Shown piece by piece: positions 7,283 through 14,974 of a DNA stretch of 21,731 nt. Location of the stretch: contig CALPLN020000014.1 in assembly GCA_943324415.2 (NCBI GenBank), positions 1 to 21,731 of the forward strand, in the 5' to 3' direction. Positions within the stretch are counted from its first letter, which is position 1. Every line of letters starts with the position of its first letter. A program made the translations under genes and the position numbers. This stretch comes from Sediminibacterium ginsengisoli. Lineage in GTDB: Bacteria; Bacteroidota; Bacteroidia; Chitinophagales; Chitinophagaceae. A model generated the notes under the pieces. That model had not been told where the DNA came from and searched no databases. It saw only the letters and a list, made by a program, of their open reading frames with translations.

Positions 7283-8049
7283 TAAAGTCCAAATAATCTT
7301 TCTGCATTGCTGGTTGTGATTGCAGCAATTTCATGCAAAGGCAAGGACTTAATTTCTGCCAATTTCTTTGCCACTTCCAACATATAAGCAGGCTCATTGG
7401 TTTTTCCACGATAAGGCACAGGGGCTAAATAAGGCGCATCTGTTTCTAATACTAAAAACTCCATCGGTATCTCTTTGATGGCTTCCGCAACGCCCGCATT
7501 CTTATAGGTCAACACGCCCCCAAGTCCTAAATGGAAACCCATCCCAATAATTTGTTCAGCAGATTCTTTGCTGCCACTGAAACAATGGAATACCCCACGC
7601 AACCCTTTTTTTGCAAATGGTTTGACTGCTTCAATCGTTTCTCCCATAGCATTTCTTGTATGAATCGCAATAGGTAAATGCAGATCAAGGGCCCATTGCA
7701 TTTGTGTTTCAAAAACAAAATGCTGTTCTTTTGAAAAAGTTGTCTCCCAATAAAAATCTAATCCTATTTCACCTATGGCTATGAATTTTCTTTTTGCAAT
7801 CCATTCTTCTACCAGCCTTAATTCTGCTTTGTAATTTTCTTTAACATAACAAGGATGCAAACCCATCATGGCAATACAATGATCAGGGAATTGTTGTTCC
7901 ACTTGCAGCATCGCATCCAAAGAGGCACTATCGATCGCGGGCATTAGCATTTTTTCTACTCCAGCTGATATAGCATTTTTTATAACTATTTCAATATCTG
8001 TGGTCAATTCAGCAGCATAAACATGTGCGTGTGTATCTATAAAATGCAT
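7282..8049 (-). CDS. tatD: TatD family metal-dependent hydrolase (DNase)
   Basis: This 255-residue TIM-barrel hydrolase of the TatD family acts as a cytoplasmic metal-dependent 3'-5' exonuclease or DNase in characterised members. The metal and catalytic residues are in place: His7 and His9 (IDTHAH), Glu94 (GEIGLDFYW), His130 (IAIHTR), His155 (VFHCFSGS) and Asp204 (LETDAPYL), plus the RGKTNEP loop. ATG 8049 is chosen over the TTG at 8055 because MHFIDTHAH is the normal family start. It is transcribed towards the tRNA-Ser spacer, and its stop codon touches the second 35-bp repeat. TatD paralogues (YcfH, YjjV) cannot be told apart here, so the symbol denotes the family. Confidence 0.9.
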   Translation of the reverse strand: MHFIDTHAHVYAAELTTDIEIVIKNAISAGVEKMLMPAIDSASLDAMLQVEQQFPDHCIAMMGLHPCYVKENYKAELRLVEEWIAKRKFIAIGEIGLDFYWETTFSKEQHFVFETQMQWALDLHLPIAIHTRNAMGETIEAVKPFAKKGLRGVFHCFSGSKESAEQIIGMGFHLGLGGVLTYKNAGVAEAIKEIPMEFLVLETDAPYLAPVPYRGKTNEPAYMLEVAKKLAEIKSLPLHEIAAITTSNAERLFGL

Positions 8050-8193
8050 AATCAACTGGTTTAAAGCACAAAAAAAGCACTTTTTTAATGAATCACATAC
8101 TAAAAGGCTTCATTTATGCGTTTATGAATAAAAATTACTAACCCATCCCTTCATTGGATGTAAACTTTGTTTTTTATAGGGTACGGATTATAC

Positions 8194-8222
8194 AGGCCGG
8201 GGTTTCTACCCTGGCCTTTTTT
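8194..8222 (+). terminator. Strong rho-independent terminator hairpin
   Basis: A 9-bp stem GGCCGGGGT / ACCCTGGCC (8195-8203 with 8208-8216, one G-T pair) with loop TTCT is followed by six Ts on the + strand. The T tract faces away from the deacetylase gene, whose stop codon is 8 nt away on the other strand. It may work both ways for that gene, or end an unannotated short + transcript. The 8056-8193 stretch has no recognisable gene. Confidence 0.7.
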
Positions 8223-8229
8223 GTGCGCA

Positions 8230-8850
8230 TTACAATGCTTTAAATTGATACCCTAGGTTGGAAAAATGCAACAATACTTTTGGCAAAGCAATGCGCAATC
8301 GATCCATCGCTTTTGCACTATCATGAAATACAATAATGGATCCAGGTGCAGCATGTCGTATCACATTTGCCGCGCAATCATCACCAGAAATAGTCGTATC
8401 AAAATCACCACTCAACACATCCCACATCACGATATTTTGAGGCAACTCTATTCTTTTACGCAATGCTTTAATTTGTCCGAAACGAATCCTGCCATATGGA
8501 GGTCTAAATAGATTAGACACGATATATTTTTGGGCTGCTTCTATTTCTTCCAAATACGCAGTTGTCGTATTTTTCCATCCATTCATATGATGCTGTGTAT
8601 GGTTGCCAACTGCATGATGGTCGTCAAGTATTGCATCATAAATTGCAGGATACATTTGAACGTTTTTACCGATACAAAAAAAGCTTGCCTTCGCATGATA
8701 GTTGGCCAACTGCTCTAAGACAAATGGCGTTGCTTCTGGGTGAGGACCATCGTCAAAACTTAAATAAAGTACCTTTTCTTGAGTGGGCATCCGCCAGGTA
8801 CAAGACCTGTAAATTAGGCGCAGCCAAAAAGGTGTTTTAATCAAATACAT
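8230..8850 (-). CDS. Polysaccharide deacetylase (NodB homology domain, CE4 family)
   Basis: This 206-residue protein is almost entirely a NodB domain. All five CE4 motifs are visible: SFDDGPH with Asp33 (base) and Asp34 (metal), GNHTQHH with His84 and His88, RPPYG (116-120), MWDVLSGDF (142-150) and IIVFHDS with His176. CE4 enzymes remove N-acetyl groups from chitin oligomers, peptidoglycan or other amino-sugar polymers; the substrate cannot be read from sequence. There is no clear signal peptide, only a short non-polar N-terminus (MYLIKTPFWLRLIY), so the location is uncertain. ATG 8850 is chosen over the TTG at 8856, because that TTG is the end of the promoter box TATCTTTG. It is divergent from gltX. 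Confidence 0.92.
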   Translation of the reverse strand: MYLIKTPFWLRLIYRSCTWRMPTQEKVLYLSFDDGPHPEATPFVLEQLANYHAKASFFCIGKNVQMYPAIYDAILDDHHAVGNHTQHHMNGWKNTTTAYLEEIEAAQKYIVSNLFRPPYGRIRFGQIKALRKRIELPQNIVMWDVLSGDFDTTISGDDCAANVIRHAAPGSIIVFHDSAKAMDRLRIALPKVLLHFSNLGYQFKAL

Positions 8851-8853
8851 ACT

Positions 8854-8861
8854 CAAAGATA
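8854..8861 (-). promoter_or_regulatory. -7 promoter box for the deacetylase gene
   Basis: On the minus strand TATCTTTG lies 3 nt before the ATG at 8850, which predicts a leaderless mRNA. A possible -33 TTG (8885-8883) is 21 nt upstream. The box is the mirror image of the gltX box at 8888-8895. Confidence 0.6.
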
Positions 8862-8887
8862 AATGGTTCTTTTGCCTGTTTGCAACT

Positions 8888-8895
8888 TATCTTTG
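8888..8895 (+). promoter_or_regulatory. -7 promoter box for gltX
   Basis: TATCTTTG matches TAnnTTTG and lies 16 nt before the gltX ATG. No good -33 TTG is seen at 19 nt; TTTTG at 8870-8874 is closer (13 nt). With the minus-strand box it makes the 9-bp inverted repeat CAAAGATAA / TTATCTTTG. Confidence 0.55.
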
Positions 8896-8911
8896 TAAAA
8901 ATAAATTGCAC

Positions 8912-10447
8912 ATGGAAAATTCGGCCGATCAAATGGTAAGAGTCAGGTTCGCACCCTCTCCCACCGGTGGTTTACACTTAGGTGGCGTACGTACTGTTTT
9001 ATTTAATTATTTATTTGCAAAAAAATACAATGGTCAATTTATTTTAAGAATTGAGGATACCGATCAGTCTCGTTTTGTTGCAGGAGCTGAGCAGTATATA
9101 TTAGATACACTTGCATGGTGTGGATTAACCCCAGATGAAAGTCCTATTCATGGTGGTGCTTATGGCCCTTATCGTCAGAGTGAAAGAAAGCCCATGTACA
9201 AGCAATATGCATCACAATTGATTGAACAAGGCAATGCCTATTATGCATTTGACAGTTCCGAAGAATTGGATGCAATTAGAAAAGAAATTCCAAATTTTCA
9301 ATACAATCGCGCTACTAGAATGAGTATGAAAAACTCAATGAGTTTACCTGCTGCTGAAGTAGCTCGTTTACTCAGTGAAAACACGCCTTATGTTGTGCGT
9401 ATCAATATGCCAGATGCTGAGGAATTGGTTTTTGAAGATTTAATACGTGGCGAAGTGAAATTTGACACGAGTATGGTGGATGATAAAGTACTATTGAAAA
9501 ACGACGGTATGCCAACCTATCATTTAGCTGTTGTAGTAGATGATTTTTTAATGAAAATTACACATGCATTCAGAGGAGAAGAATGGTTGCCTAGTGCACC
9601 AGTACATATATTAGTTTGGAAAAATTTATTCGGATTGGATCAAATGCCAAAGTGGGCGCATCTTCCATTGATTTTAAAACCTGACGGAAATGGCAAACTA
9701 AGTAAACGTGATGGAGACCGTTTAGGCTTTCCTGTTTTCGCGATGGATTGGACAGATCCAAATAGCAATGAAACAACGACTGGATTTAAAGAAAGAGGTT
9801 TTTTACCAGAAGCGTTTGTAAACTTATTAGCGATGTTAGGATGGAATGACGGAACAGATCAGGAAATATTTTCTTTACCCACTTTGATTGAAAAATTTAG
9901 TTTAGAGAGAGTCCATAAAGGCGGTGCAAAGTTTGATTATGAAAAAGCAAAATGGTTTAACCAAGAGTGGATTAAGCAATCCGACAATGCTTATTTAGCC
10001 AACTTGGTAGCCCCCTATTTTGAAGCGGCTAAAATTGAAATTCACGAACCAAGTTATTTAGTGAAAGTAATTGGACTCGTGAAAGAACGTTGTCAATTAT
10101 TGACTGACTTTATTCCTCAATCTGCTTTTTTCTTTACAGCCCCAACCGAAGTAGATACTGCTTCTATCCTTCCAAAATGGGATGCACCAAAAGCCGCTTT
10201 CTTTACAGCACTTATAGACGCTTATGCCCATCAAGCAGTACCCAATGATGCAACTAATTTAGAAGCACATTTTAAAACATTAGCAACAGAACAAGGCCTT
10301 AAACCAGGTGATTTAATGTTGCCATTTAGGATCATGTTAGTTGGTGGCAAGTTTGGACCAGGTGTATTTGATATCGTGGCCAATATTGAAACCAAAGACG
10401 CCGCAAATCGTATCCAATACTGTTTGGATTTGTTGTCAAAAAAATAA
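8912..10447 (+). CDS. gltX: Glutamate--tRNA ligase
   Basis: This 511-residue class I aminoacyl-tRNA synthetase charges tRNA-Glu (and possibly tRNA-Gln, which some bacteria then amidate). The ATP-binding signature PSPTGGLHLGG (15-25) is the HIGH motif and KLSKR (262-266) is the KMSKS motif. RIEDTDQSRF, GMPTYHLAVVVDD and FRGEEWLPSAP are typical GltX sequences, followed by the alpha-helical anticodon-binding domain from about residue 330. ATG 8912 is preferred to the TTG at 8906, because it keeps the usual short lead before VRVRFAPSPTG. The B12-binding gene follows after 15 nt, suggesting a shared transcript. Confidence 0.97.
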   Translation: MENSADQMVRVRFAPSPTGGLHLGGVRTVLFNYLFAKKYNGQFILRIEDTDQSRFVAGAEQYILDTLAWCGLTPDESPIHGGAYGPYRQSERKPMYKQYASQLIEQGNAYYAFDSSEELDAIRKEIPNFQYNRATRMSMKNSMSLPAAEVARLLSENTPYVVRINMPDAEELVFEDLIRGEVKFDTSMVDDKVLLKNDGMPTYHLAVVVDDFLMKITHAFRGEEWLPSAPVHILVWKNLFGLDQMPKWAHLPLILKPDGNGKLSKRDGDRLGFPVFAMDWTDPNSNETTTGFKERGFLPEAFVNLLAMLGWNDGTDQEIFSLPTLIEKFSLERVHKGGAKFDYEKAKWFNQEWIKQSDNAYLANLVAPYFEAAKIEIHEPSYLVKVIGLVKERCQLLTDFIPQSAFFFTAPTEVDTASILPKWDAPKAAFFTALIDAYAHQAVPNDATNLEAHFKTLATEQGLKPGDLMLPFRIMLVGGKFGPGVFDIVANIETKDAANRIQYCLDLLSKK

Positions 10448-10462
10448 TGTAAATTGTAGTAG

Positions 10463-10876
10463 ATGCATACAGAAAGACCCATAAGAGTATTGGTAGCTAA
10501 AGTTGGCTTAGACGGACATGATCGTGGCGCTAAGGTGATTGCTACAGCATTAAGAGATGCGGGAATGGAAGTGATTTATACCGGCCTAAGACAAAGTCCA
10601 GAGATGGTGGTTCAAGCTGCATTGCAAGAGGATGTTGACGCAATAGGTATTAGTATTCTATCGGGCGCGCACATGACGGTGTTCCCGAAAGTGTACCAAT
10701 TGATGCAAGAGAAAGGATTGAAAGATGTCCTACTTACTGGTGGTGGTATTATCCCAGATGAAGACAATCAACAATTACAAGATATGGGTATTGGTCATTT
10801 ATTTGCACCAGGTACCAACACCACTGATATCGCAGCTTATATCAGAACATGGGTGGCTGCAAACAGAAAGTCCTAA
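10463..10876 (+). CDS. Stand-alone cobalamin-binding subunit of a methylmalonyl-CoA mutase-type enzyme
   Basis: This 137-residue protein consists only of the B12-binding Rossmann-like domain that forms the C-terminus of methylmalonyl-CoA mutase. DGHDRG (17-22) is the DxHxxG motif, with His19 as the lower cobalt ligand. SILSGAH (64-70) and TGGG (92-95) complete the dimethylbenzimidazole-tail pocket. Such small subunits pair with a separate TIM-barrel subunit that rearranges methylmalonyl-CoA, 2-hydroxyisobutyryl-CoA or related acyl-CoA esters. No large subunit is in this window, so the substrate is open. It sits 15 nt after gltX and 40 nt before an enoyl-CoA hydratase, which suits acyl-CoA metabolism. 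Confidence 0.9.
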   Translation: MHTERPIRVLVAKVGLDGHDRGAKVIATALRDAGMEVIYTGLRQSPEMVVQAALQEDVDAIGISILSGAHMTVFPKVYQLMQEKGLKDVLLTGGGIIPDEDNQQLQDMGIGHLFAPGTNTTDIAAYIRTWVAANRKS

Positions 10877-10916
10877 TAGAAAGTTCCAATTTCTTTCAAC
10901 CATAAAATTACCAGCT

Positions 10917-11696
10917 ATGTCTTTTCAAACTTTGTTTACAAAAATGGAAGATCATACTCTGATCATCACCATCAATCGTCCTGAGAAATTAAATGCATTG
11001 AACCAACAAGTCATGCAAGATTTAGATGCTGTGTTTGAACGTGTCTATAAATTTCCAGAAATTAAATCGGTCGTGATTACAGGTTCTGGACTAAAAAGTT
11101 TTGTAGCTGGAGCAGATATCAAAGAATTTCAAGCTTTATCTAAAGCCGAAGCAACCGCATTAGCTAAAAGAGGTCAGGATGTGTTCTTTAAAATTGAGCA
11201 CTCCCCTAAACCGGTGATTGCATGTGTGAATGGTTTTGCATTAGGAGGCGGATGTGAGCTTGCGATGAGCTGTCATTTCATCATTGCCTCTGACAATGCC
11301 CTCTTTGGACAGCCAGAAGTAAACCTAGGTATCATGGTGGGATATGGAGGCTCTCAAAGATTGACTCAAAAATTAGGCAAAGCAAGGGCAATGGAATTGG
11401 TCATTACAGGTAACAATATCAATGCTGAACAAGCATTGCAATATGGCCTTGTCAACTATGTTGTTCCTCAAACCGAATTGCTAGACAAGGCATTCTCTTT
11501 ATTGGCTGCAGCACATAACAAAGCCCCTTTGGCCATAGCCAACTCTATCAAGGCGGTGAATGCTGCATGGGACGAGTCTGTGAATGGATTTGAAGTAGAA
11601 GCCAACTTATTCGGAGATTGCTTCATCACCGCAGATTGCAAAGAAGGCATTCAAGCCTTTATTGAAAAAAGAAAACCTCATTTTACAGGGCATTAA
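10917..11696 (+). CDS. Enoyl-CoA hydratase/isomerase (crotonase) family protein
   Basis: This 259-residue protein has the crotonase fold of soluble acyl-CoA enzymes. FVAGADIKEF (62-71) and the GGGCE segment (110-114) form the oxyanion hole. Glu114 and Glu134 (FGQPEVNLG) occupy the two catalytic glutamates of true enoyl-CoA hydratases, so syn-hydration of a 2-enoyl-CoA is the likely reaction. Chain length cannot be read. The frame is open upstream into the preceding gene, but ATG 10917 gives the family-like MSFQTLFTKMEDHTLIITINRP and avoids overlap. Its pairing with the B12 subunit suggests fatty-acid or branched-chain amino-acid breakdown. Confidence 0.93.
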   Translation: MSFQTLFTKMEDHTLIITINRPEKLNALNQQVMQDLDAVFERVYKFPEIKSVVITGSGLKSFVAGADIKEFQALSKAEATALAKRGQDVFFKIEHSPKPVIACVNGFALGGGCELAMSCHFIIASDNALFGQPEVNLGIMVGYGGSQRLTQKLGKARAMELVITGNNINAEQALQYGLVNYVVPQTELLDKAFSLLAAAHNKAPLAIANSIKAVNAAWDESVNGFEVEANLFGDCFITADCKEGIQAFIEKRKPHFTGH

Positions 11697-11732
11697 TCCC
11701 CTCTATTTTGTGTTTAATTCTCCCTCCTGTCT

Positions 11733-11740
11733 TACCTTTG
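11733..11740 (+). promoter_or_regulatory. -7 promoter box for fumC
   Basis: TACCTTTG matches TAnnTTTG exactly, 19 nt before the fumC ATG. A TTTG at 11707-11710 is a possible -33 element with a 22-nt spacer, slightly longer than usual. Confidence 0.6.
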
Positions 11741-11759
11741 CGGTATTAAAACTGCAAGT

Positions 11760-13154
11760 ATGGAATACAGAATTGAGAAAGACACGATGGGTGAAGTAAA
11801 TGTACCCGCTCATGTTTATTGGGGCGCACAGACACAAAGAAGTATCGAAAATTTTAAAATTGCACAGGACATCAACAAGATGCCTAAAGAAATTATTAAA
11901 GCTTTTGCCTACTTGAAAAAAGCTGCTGCATTAACCAATTTTGATGCAGGTGTATTGCCCAAAGAAAAATGTGACTTAATTGGTCAAGTTTGTGATGAAA
12001 TTCTTGCAGGCAAATTAGATGATCAATTCCCATTGGTCGTATGGCAAACAGGAAGTGGTACGCAAAGTAATATGAATGTGAACGAAGTCATTGCTTATCG
12101 CGGACACGTGCTTCAAGGTGGAAGCTTAACCGATAAAGAAAAGTTCCTACATCCCAACGACGACGTGAATAAATCACAGTCTTCTAACGATACGTTCCCA
12201 ACTGCAATGCATATTGCAGCATACCAAATTTTAAAAGAAGTGACCATTCCAGGAATCACTACTTTAAAAAATACTTTGGATGCAAAGAGTGCAGCTTATA
12301 TGCATATTGTTAAAATTGGTCGTACCCATTTTATGGATGCCACTCCTTTGACAGTAGGACAAGAAATTAGTGGCTATGCAAGTCAGTTAAAGCATGGATT
12401 AAAAGCCATTCACAATACATTAGATCATTTAAGTGAATTGGCATTGGGCGGAACTGCTGTTGGAACAGGCATCAATACACCAAAAGGTTACTCTGAAACT
12501 GTTGCAAAACATATTGCCAATCTTACAGGGTTGCCATTTGTGACTGCAGAAAATAAATTTGAAGCATTGGCTGCGCACGATGCAATCGTAGAATCACACG
12601 GTGCTTTAAAAACAGTTGCAGTAAGTTTAATGAAGATTGCCAATGATGTGCGTATGCTGTCTTCTGGACCACGCTCAGGCATTGGTGAAATCTTTATCCC
12701 AGACAACGAGCCAGGTTCTTCTATCATGCCAGGCAAAGTGAATCCAACTCAATCAGAAGCCTTGACTATGATTGCTGCACAAGTTATGGGAAATGATGTG
12801 GCGATCAATGTGGGCGGATCAATGGGACATTTTGAATTAAACGTATTCAAGCCTGTCATGATCTTTAACTTCTTACACAGTGCAAGATTGATTGGTGACG
12901 GATGTATCAGCTTCAATGACAAATGCGCCATCGGTATAGAACCCATCGAAGCCAATATCAACAAGCATGTAAACAATAGCTTGATGTTAGTGACTTCATT
13001 GAATACAAAGATTGGTTATTATAAGTCTGCAGAGATTGCACAAAAAGCACATAAAGAAGGTACTACATTAAAAGAAATGGCGGTGAAATTAGGCTATGTT
13101 ACCCCTGAAGAATTTGATGCATGGGTGATTCCTAAAGATATGGTAGGACTATAA
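11760..13154 (+). CDS. fumC: Class II fumarate hydratase
   Basis: This 464-residue protein is a homotetrameric, iron-independent fumarase that interconverts fumarate and (S)-malate in the citric acid cycle. Seen here: TGSGTQSNMNVNEV, SSNDTFPTAMH, GRTHFMDATPLT with the catalytic histidine region, and the superfamily signature GSSIMPGKVNP (319-329) with the mobile-loop catalytic serine Ser320. The protein matches FumC rather than aspartase in length and in the N-terminal EYRIEKDTMGEVNVPAHVYWG. It has its own promoter box and ends 23 nt before a long inverted repeat facing the convergent amidohydrolase. Confidence 0.96.
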   Translation: MEYRIEKDTMGEVNVPAHVYWGAQTQRSIENFKIAQDINKMPKEIIKAFAYLKKAAALTNFDAGVLPKEKCDLIGQVCDEILAGKLDDQFPLVVWQTGSGTQSNMNVNEVIAYRGHVLQGGSLTDKEKFLHPNDDVNKSQSSNDTFPTAMHIAAYQILKEVTIPGITTLKNTLDAKSAAYMHIVKIGRTHFMDATPLTVGQEISGYASQLKHGLKAIHNTLDHLSELALGGTAVGTGINTPKGYSETVAKHIANLTGLPFVTAENKFEALAAHDAIVESHGALKTVAVSLMKIANDVRMLSSGPRSGIGEIFIPDNEPGSSIMPGKVNPTQSEALTMIAAQVMGNDVAINVGGSMGHFELNVFKPVMIFNFLHSARLIGDGCISFNDKCAIGIEPIEANINKHVNNSLMLVTSLNTKIGYYKSAEIAQKAHKEGTTLKEMAVKLGYVTPEEFDAWVIPKDMVGL

Positions 13155-13177
13155 CGCCTAAATTGATGTATCAACCT

Positions 13178-13261
13178 ATTATTAGAAAAATATACTATTC
13201 CGTAGCGAACATTCGAGCAAAGCGAGCTGAGAGCCAAGGAATAGGTATATTTTCTAATAAT
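13178..13261. repeat. 84-nt imperfect palindrome between convergent fumC and amidohydrolase genes
   Basis: The arms at 13178-13201 and 13238-13261 are 24 nt each and pair along their length except for a one-base bulge on each side. The 36-nt loop is GC-richer (GTAGCGAACATTCGAGCAAA onward). It may act as a bidirectional terminator, though no clean T tract follows, or be a small mobile-derived palindromic repeat. It shares AGCTCGCTT with the spacer near 7135. Confidence 0.7.
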
Positions 13262-13279
13262 TATGTTTGATTTGAGAAT

Positions 13280-14905
13280 TTAATACACTCTTTCTCCATT
13301 GGAGTAAGTCTTCAATACTTTAATGTGGAGTACACTATCTGTCGGCACTTTCATTAAGTCTTTATCCAATAAGATAAAATCTGCCTTCTTCCCTACTTCA
13401 ATAGAGCCCACTTGCTTTTCCATTCTATTTGCTTTTGCAGCCCAGATGGTCATACCACGGATGGTTTGCTCGCGAGTTAATGCATTCTCCATTTGAAATC
13501 CGCCTGCAGGAAATCCTTTTGCATCTTGTCTTGCAACAGCAGCTAAAAATGTTTTAAAAGGATTGATTTCTTCTACAGGGAAGTCGGTACCCAATGGCAA
13601 CCAACCATTCTGCTTTAATAATTGCTGAAATGCATATCCCCCTTTCAATCGCTCTGCACCTAAACGGTCTCCAGCCCAATACATATCACTTGTAGCATGC
13701 GTTGGTTGTACAGAAGGGATAATGCTATACTTGCCAAAATAATCGAAATCGATAGGATTCAAAATTTGTGCATGTTCAACACGCCATCTTTTATCATTCT
13801 TCCCTTTTAAATATTTTTCATAGACTTTCAATACCACTCTATTCGCACTATCACCAATAGCATGTGTACACATTTGAAAATCTGTGTTGATTAATTTTGC
13901 AGCAACAGAATCAAAATGGGCTTGACTACTTAATAAAAATCCACCCCAACCTGGTTGATCACTATAATGTGACAATAACGCTGCACCTCTAGAACCCAAT
14001 GCACCATCTCCGTATACCTTTACGCCTTTCACCATCAAACGATCCGTAGTGTAACCTCCATTGGTGAAATAAGAAGAAGTGTAGGAGCTTGGCTTATCAC
14101 TCAACATCACATACAAACGCATTTTTAAATCATTGCTTTTTTGCAAAGCGTCAATCATATCGATGTCATTTGGACTTAATCCACAATCTGTAATGGTGGT
14201 TAATCCGGTAGCAAAACAATTTTTCTGTGCTGCTGTCAACCAGTTTTTATAATCTTGTTTTGTAGCTGCTGGAACATTTCTTTCCACGATACCCACTGCA
14301 TTGTCTATTAACAAACCAGTCAGCTTTCCACCTGCCACCACAAAATCTCCCCCCTCCATGCTTTGACCTGCTTTGACACCAGCAATTGCTAAGGCTTTAT
14401 CATTGGCAATACTTGCATGGCCATCCACACGTTCTAATAACACTGGACGATCAGGAAATAAAGCGTTTAATTCCGCGTTGGTTGGGAATGCTTTGCCAGG
14501 GAATCTATTTTGATCCCATCCTCTTCCACGAATCCATCCATTACCTGGATGCGTTGCCACAAAATCTTGTACACGTTGTAAGACTTCCTCCCATGAATTC
14601 GCAAACATTAAATCTACTGCATATAAGGATTGTCCATAACCCAAAAAATGCGCGTGTGCATCCACAAATCCTGGATAGACCGAAGCGCCCTTTGCATCCA
14701 CAACACTATCTGCTTGGTAAGTTTTTAAAATATCGTCATTGCTGCCAACTGCAACTATCTTCCCATCTTGTATCGCCATTGCCTCTGCCACTGCAAAGGA
14801 ATCATTCACCGTATAAATTTGTGCATGGTGCACGACTAAGTCCACTCTTTGGTTAATACATGAACTACATAAAAAAACAATAGCAATTGCAAATAACTGT
14901 CGCAT
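13280..14905 (-). CDS. YtcJ-type metal-dependent amidohydrolase, predicted lipoprotein
   Basis: The 541-residue protein belongs to the amidohydrolase family 3 (YtcJ-like) group; known members act on N-substituted or N-formyl compounds, but the substrate here is unknown. The metal-binding HxH is His84/His86 (VDAHAHFLG). Further conserved segments are VKVYGDGALGSRGA, CTHAIGDSANR, WRVEHAQIL and LGTDFPVEEINPF, with the C-terminal beta-sandwich return GSIEVGKKADFILLDKD. The N-terminus MRQLFAIAIVFLCSSC looks like a lipoprotein signal ending at Cys16, although the -3 residue is Cys rather than Leu. Export to the periplasm or outer membrane is inferred. It is 69 nt downstream of the AraC-type gene on the same strand and may be its target or operon partner. 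Confidence 0.9.
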   Translation of the reverse strand: MRQLFAIAIVFLCSSCINQRVDLVVHHAQIYTVNDSFAVAEAMAIQDGKIVAVGSNDDILKTYQADSVVDAKGASVYPGFVDAHAHFLGYGQSLYAVDLMFANSWEEVLQRVQDFVATHPGNGWIRGRGWDQNRFPGKAFPTNAELNALFPDRPVLLERVDGHASIANDKALAIAGVKAGQSMEGGDFVVAGGKLTGLLIDNAVGIVERNVPAATKQDYKNWLTAAQKNCFATGLTTITDCGLSPNDIDMIDALQKSNDLKMRLYVMLSDKPSSYTSSYFTNGGYTTDRLMVKGVKVYGDGALGSRGAALLSHYSDQPGWGGFLLSSQAHFDSVAAKLINTDFQMCTHAIGDSANRVVLKVYEKYLKGKNDKRWRVEHAQILNPIDFDYFGKYSIIPSVQPTHATSDMYWAGDRLGAERLKGGYAFQQLLKQNGWLPLGTDFPVEEINPFKTFLAAVARQDAKGFPAGGFQMENALTREQTIRGMTIWAAKANRMEKQVGSIEVGKKADFILLDKDLMKVPTDSVLHIKVLKTYSNGERVY

Positions 14906-14974
14906 AGGATTTATTTAGAAACTAAAAATAAGGAAATAAACTAGAATCAAATCAGGAACCTAGATAAGTGTTGA

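Noticed and set aside
6986..7409. Overlapping reading frames of 69, 76 and 105 residues across the tRNA-Ser spacer
   Set aside because: They run through the tRNA, its terminator and the 35-bp repeats, or into tatD; repeated peptides in them come from the DNA repeats.
8850..8912. TTG starts at 8856 (deacetylase) and 8906 (gltX)
   Set aside because: The first TTG is the end of a TATCTTTG promoter box, and both genes have ATG codons two codons downstream that fit family N-termini.
14386..14856. 156-residue + strand frame
   Set aside because: It is antisense to the N-terminal half of the amidohydrolase and has no recognisable features.
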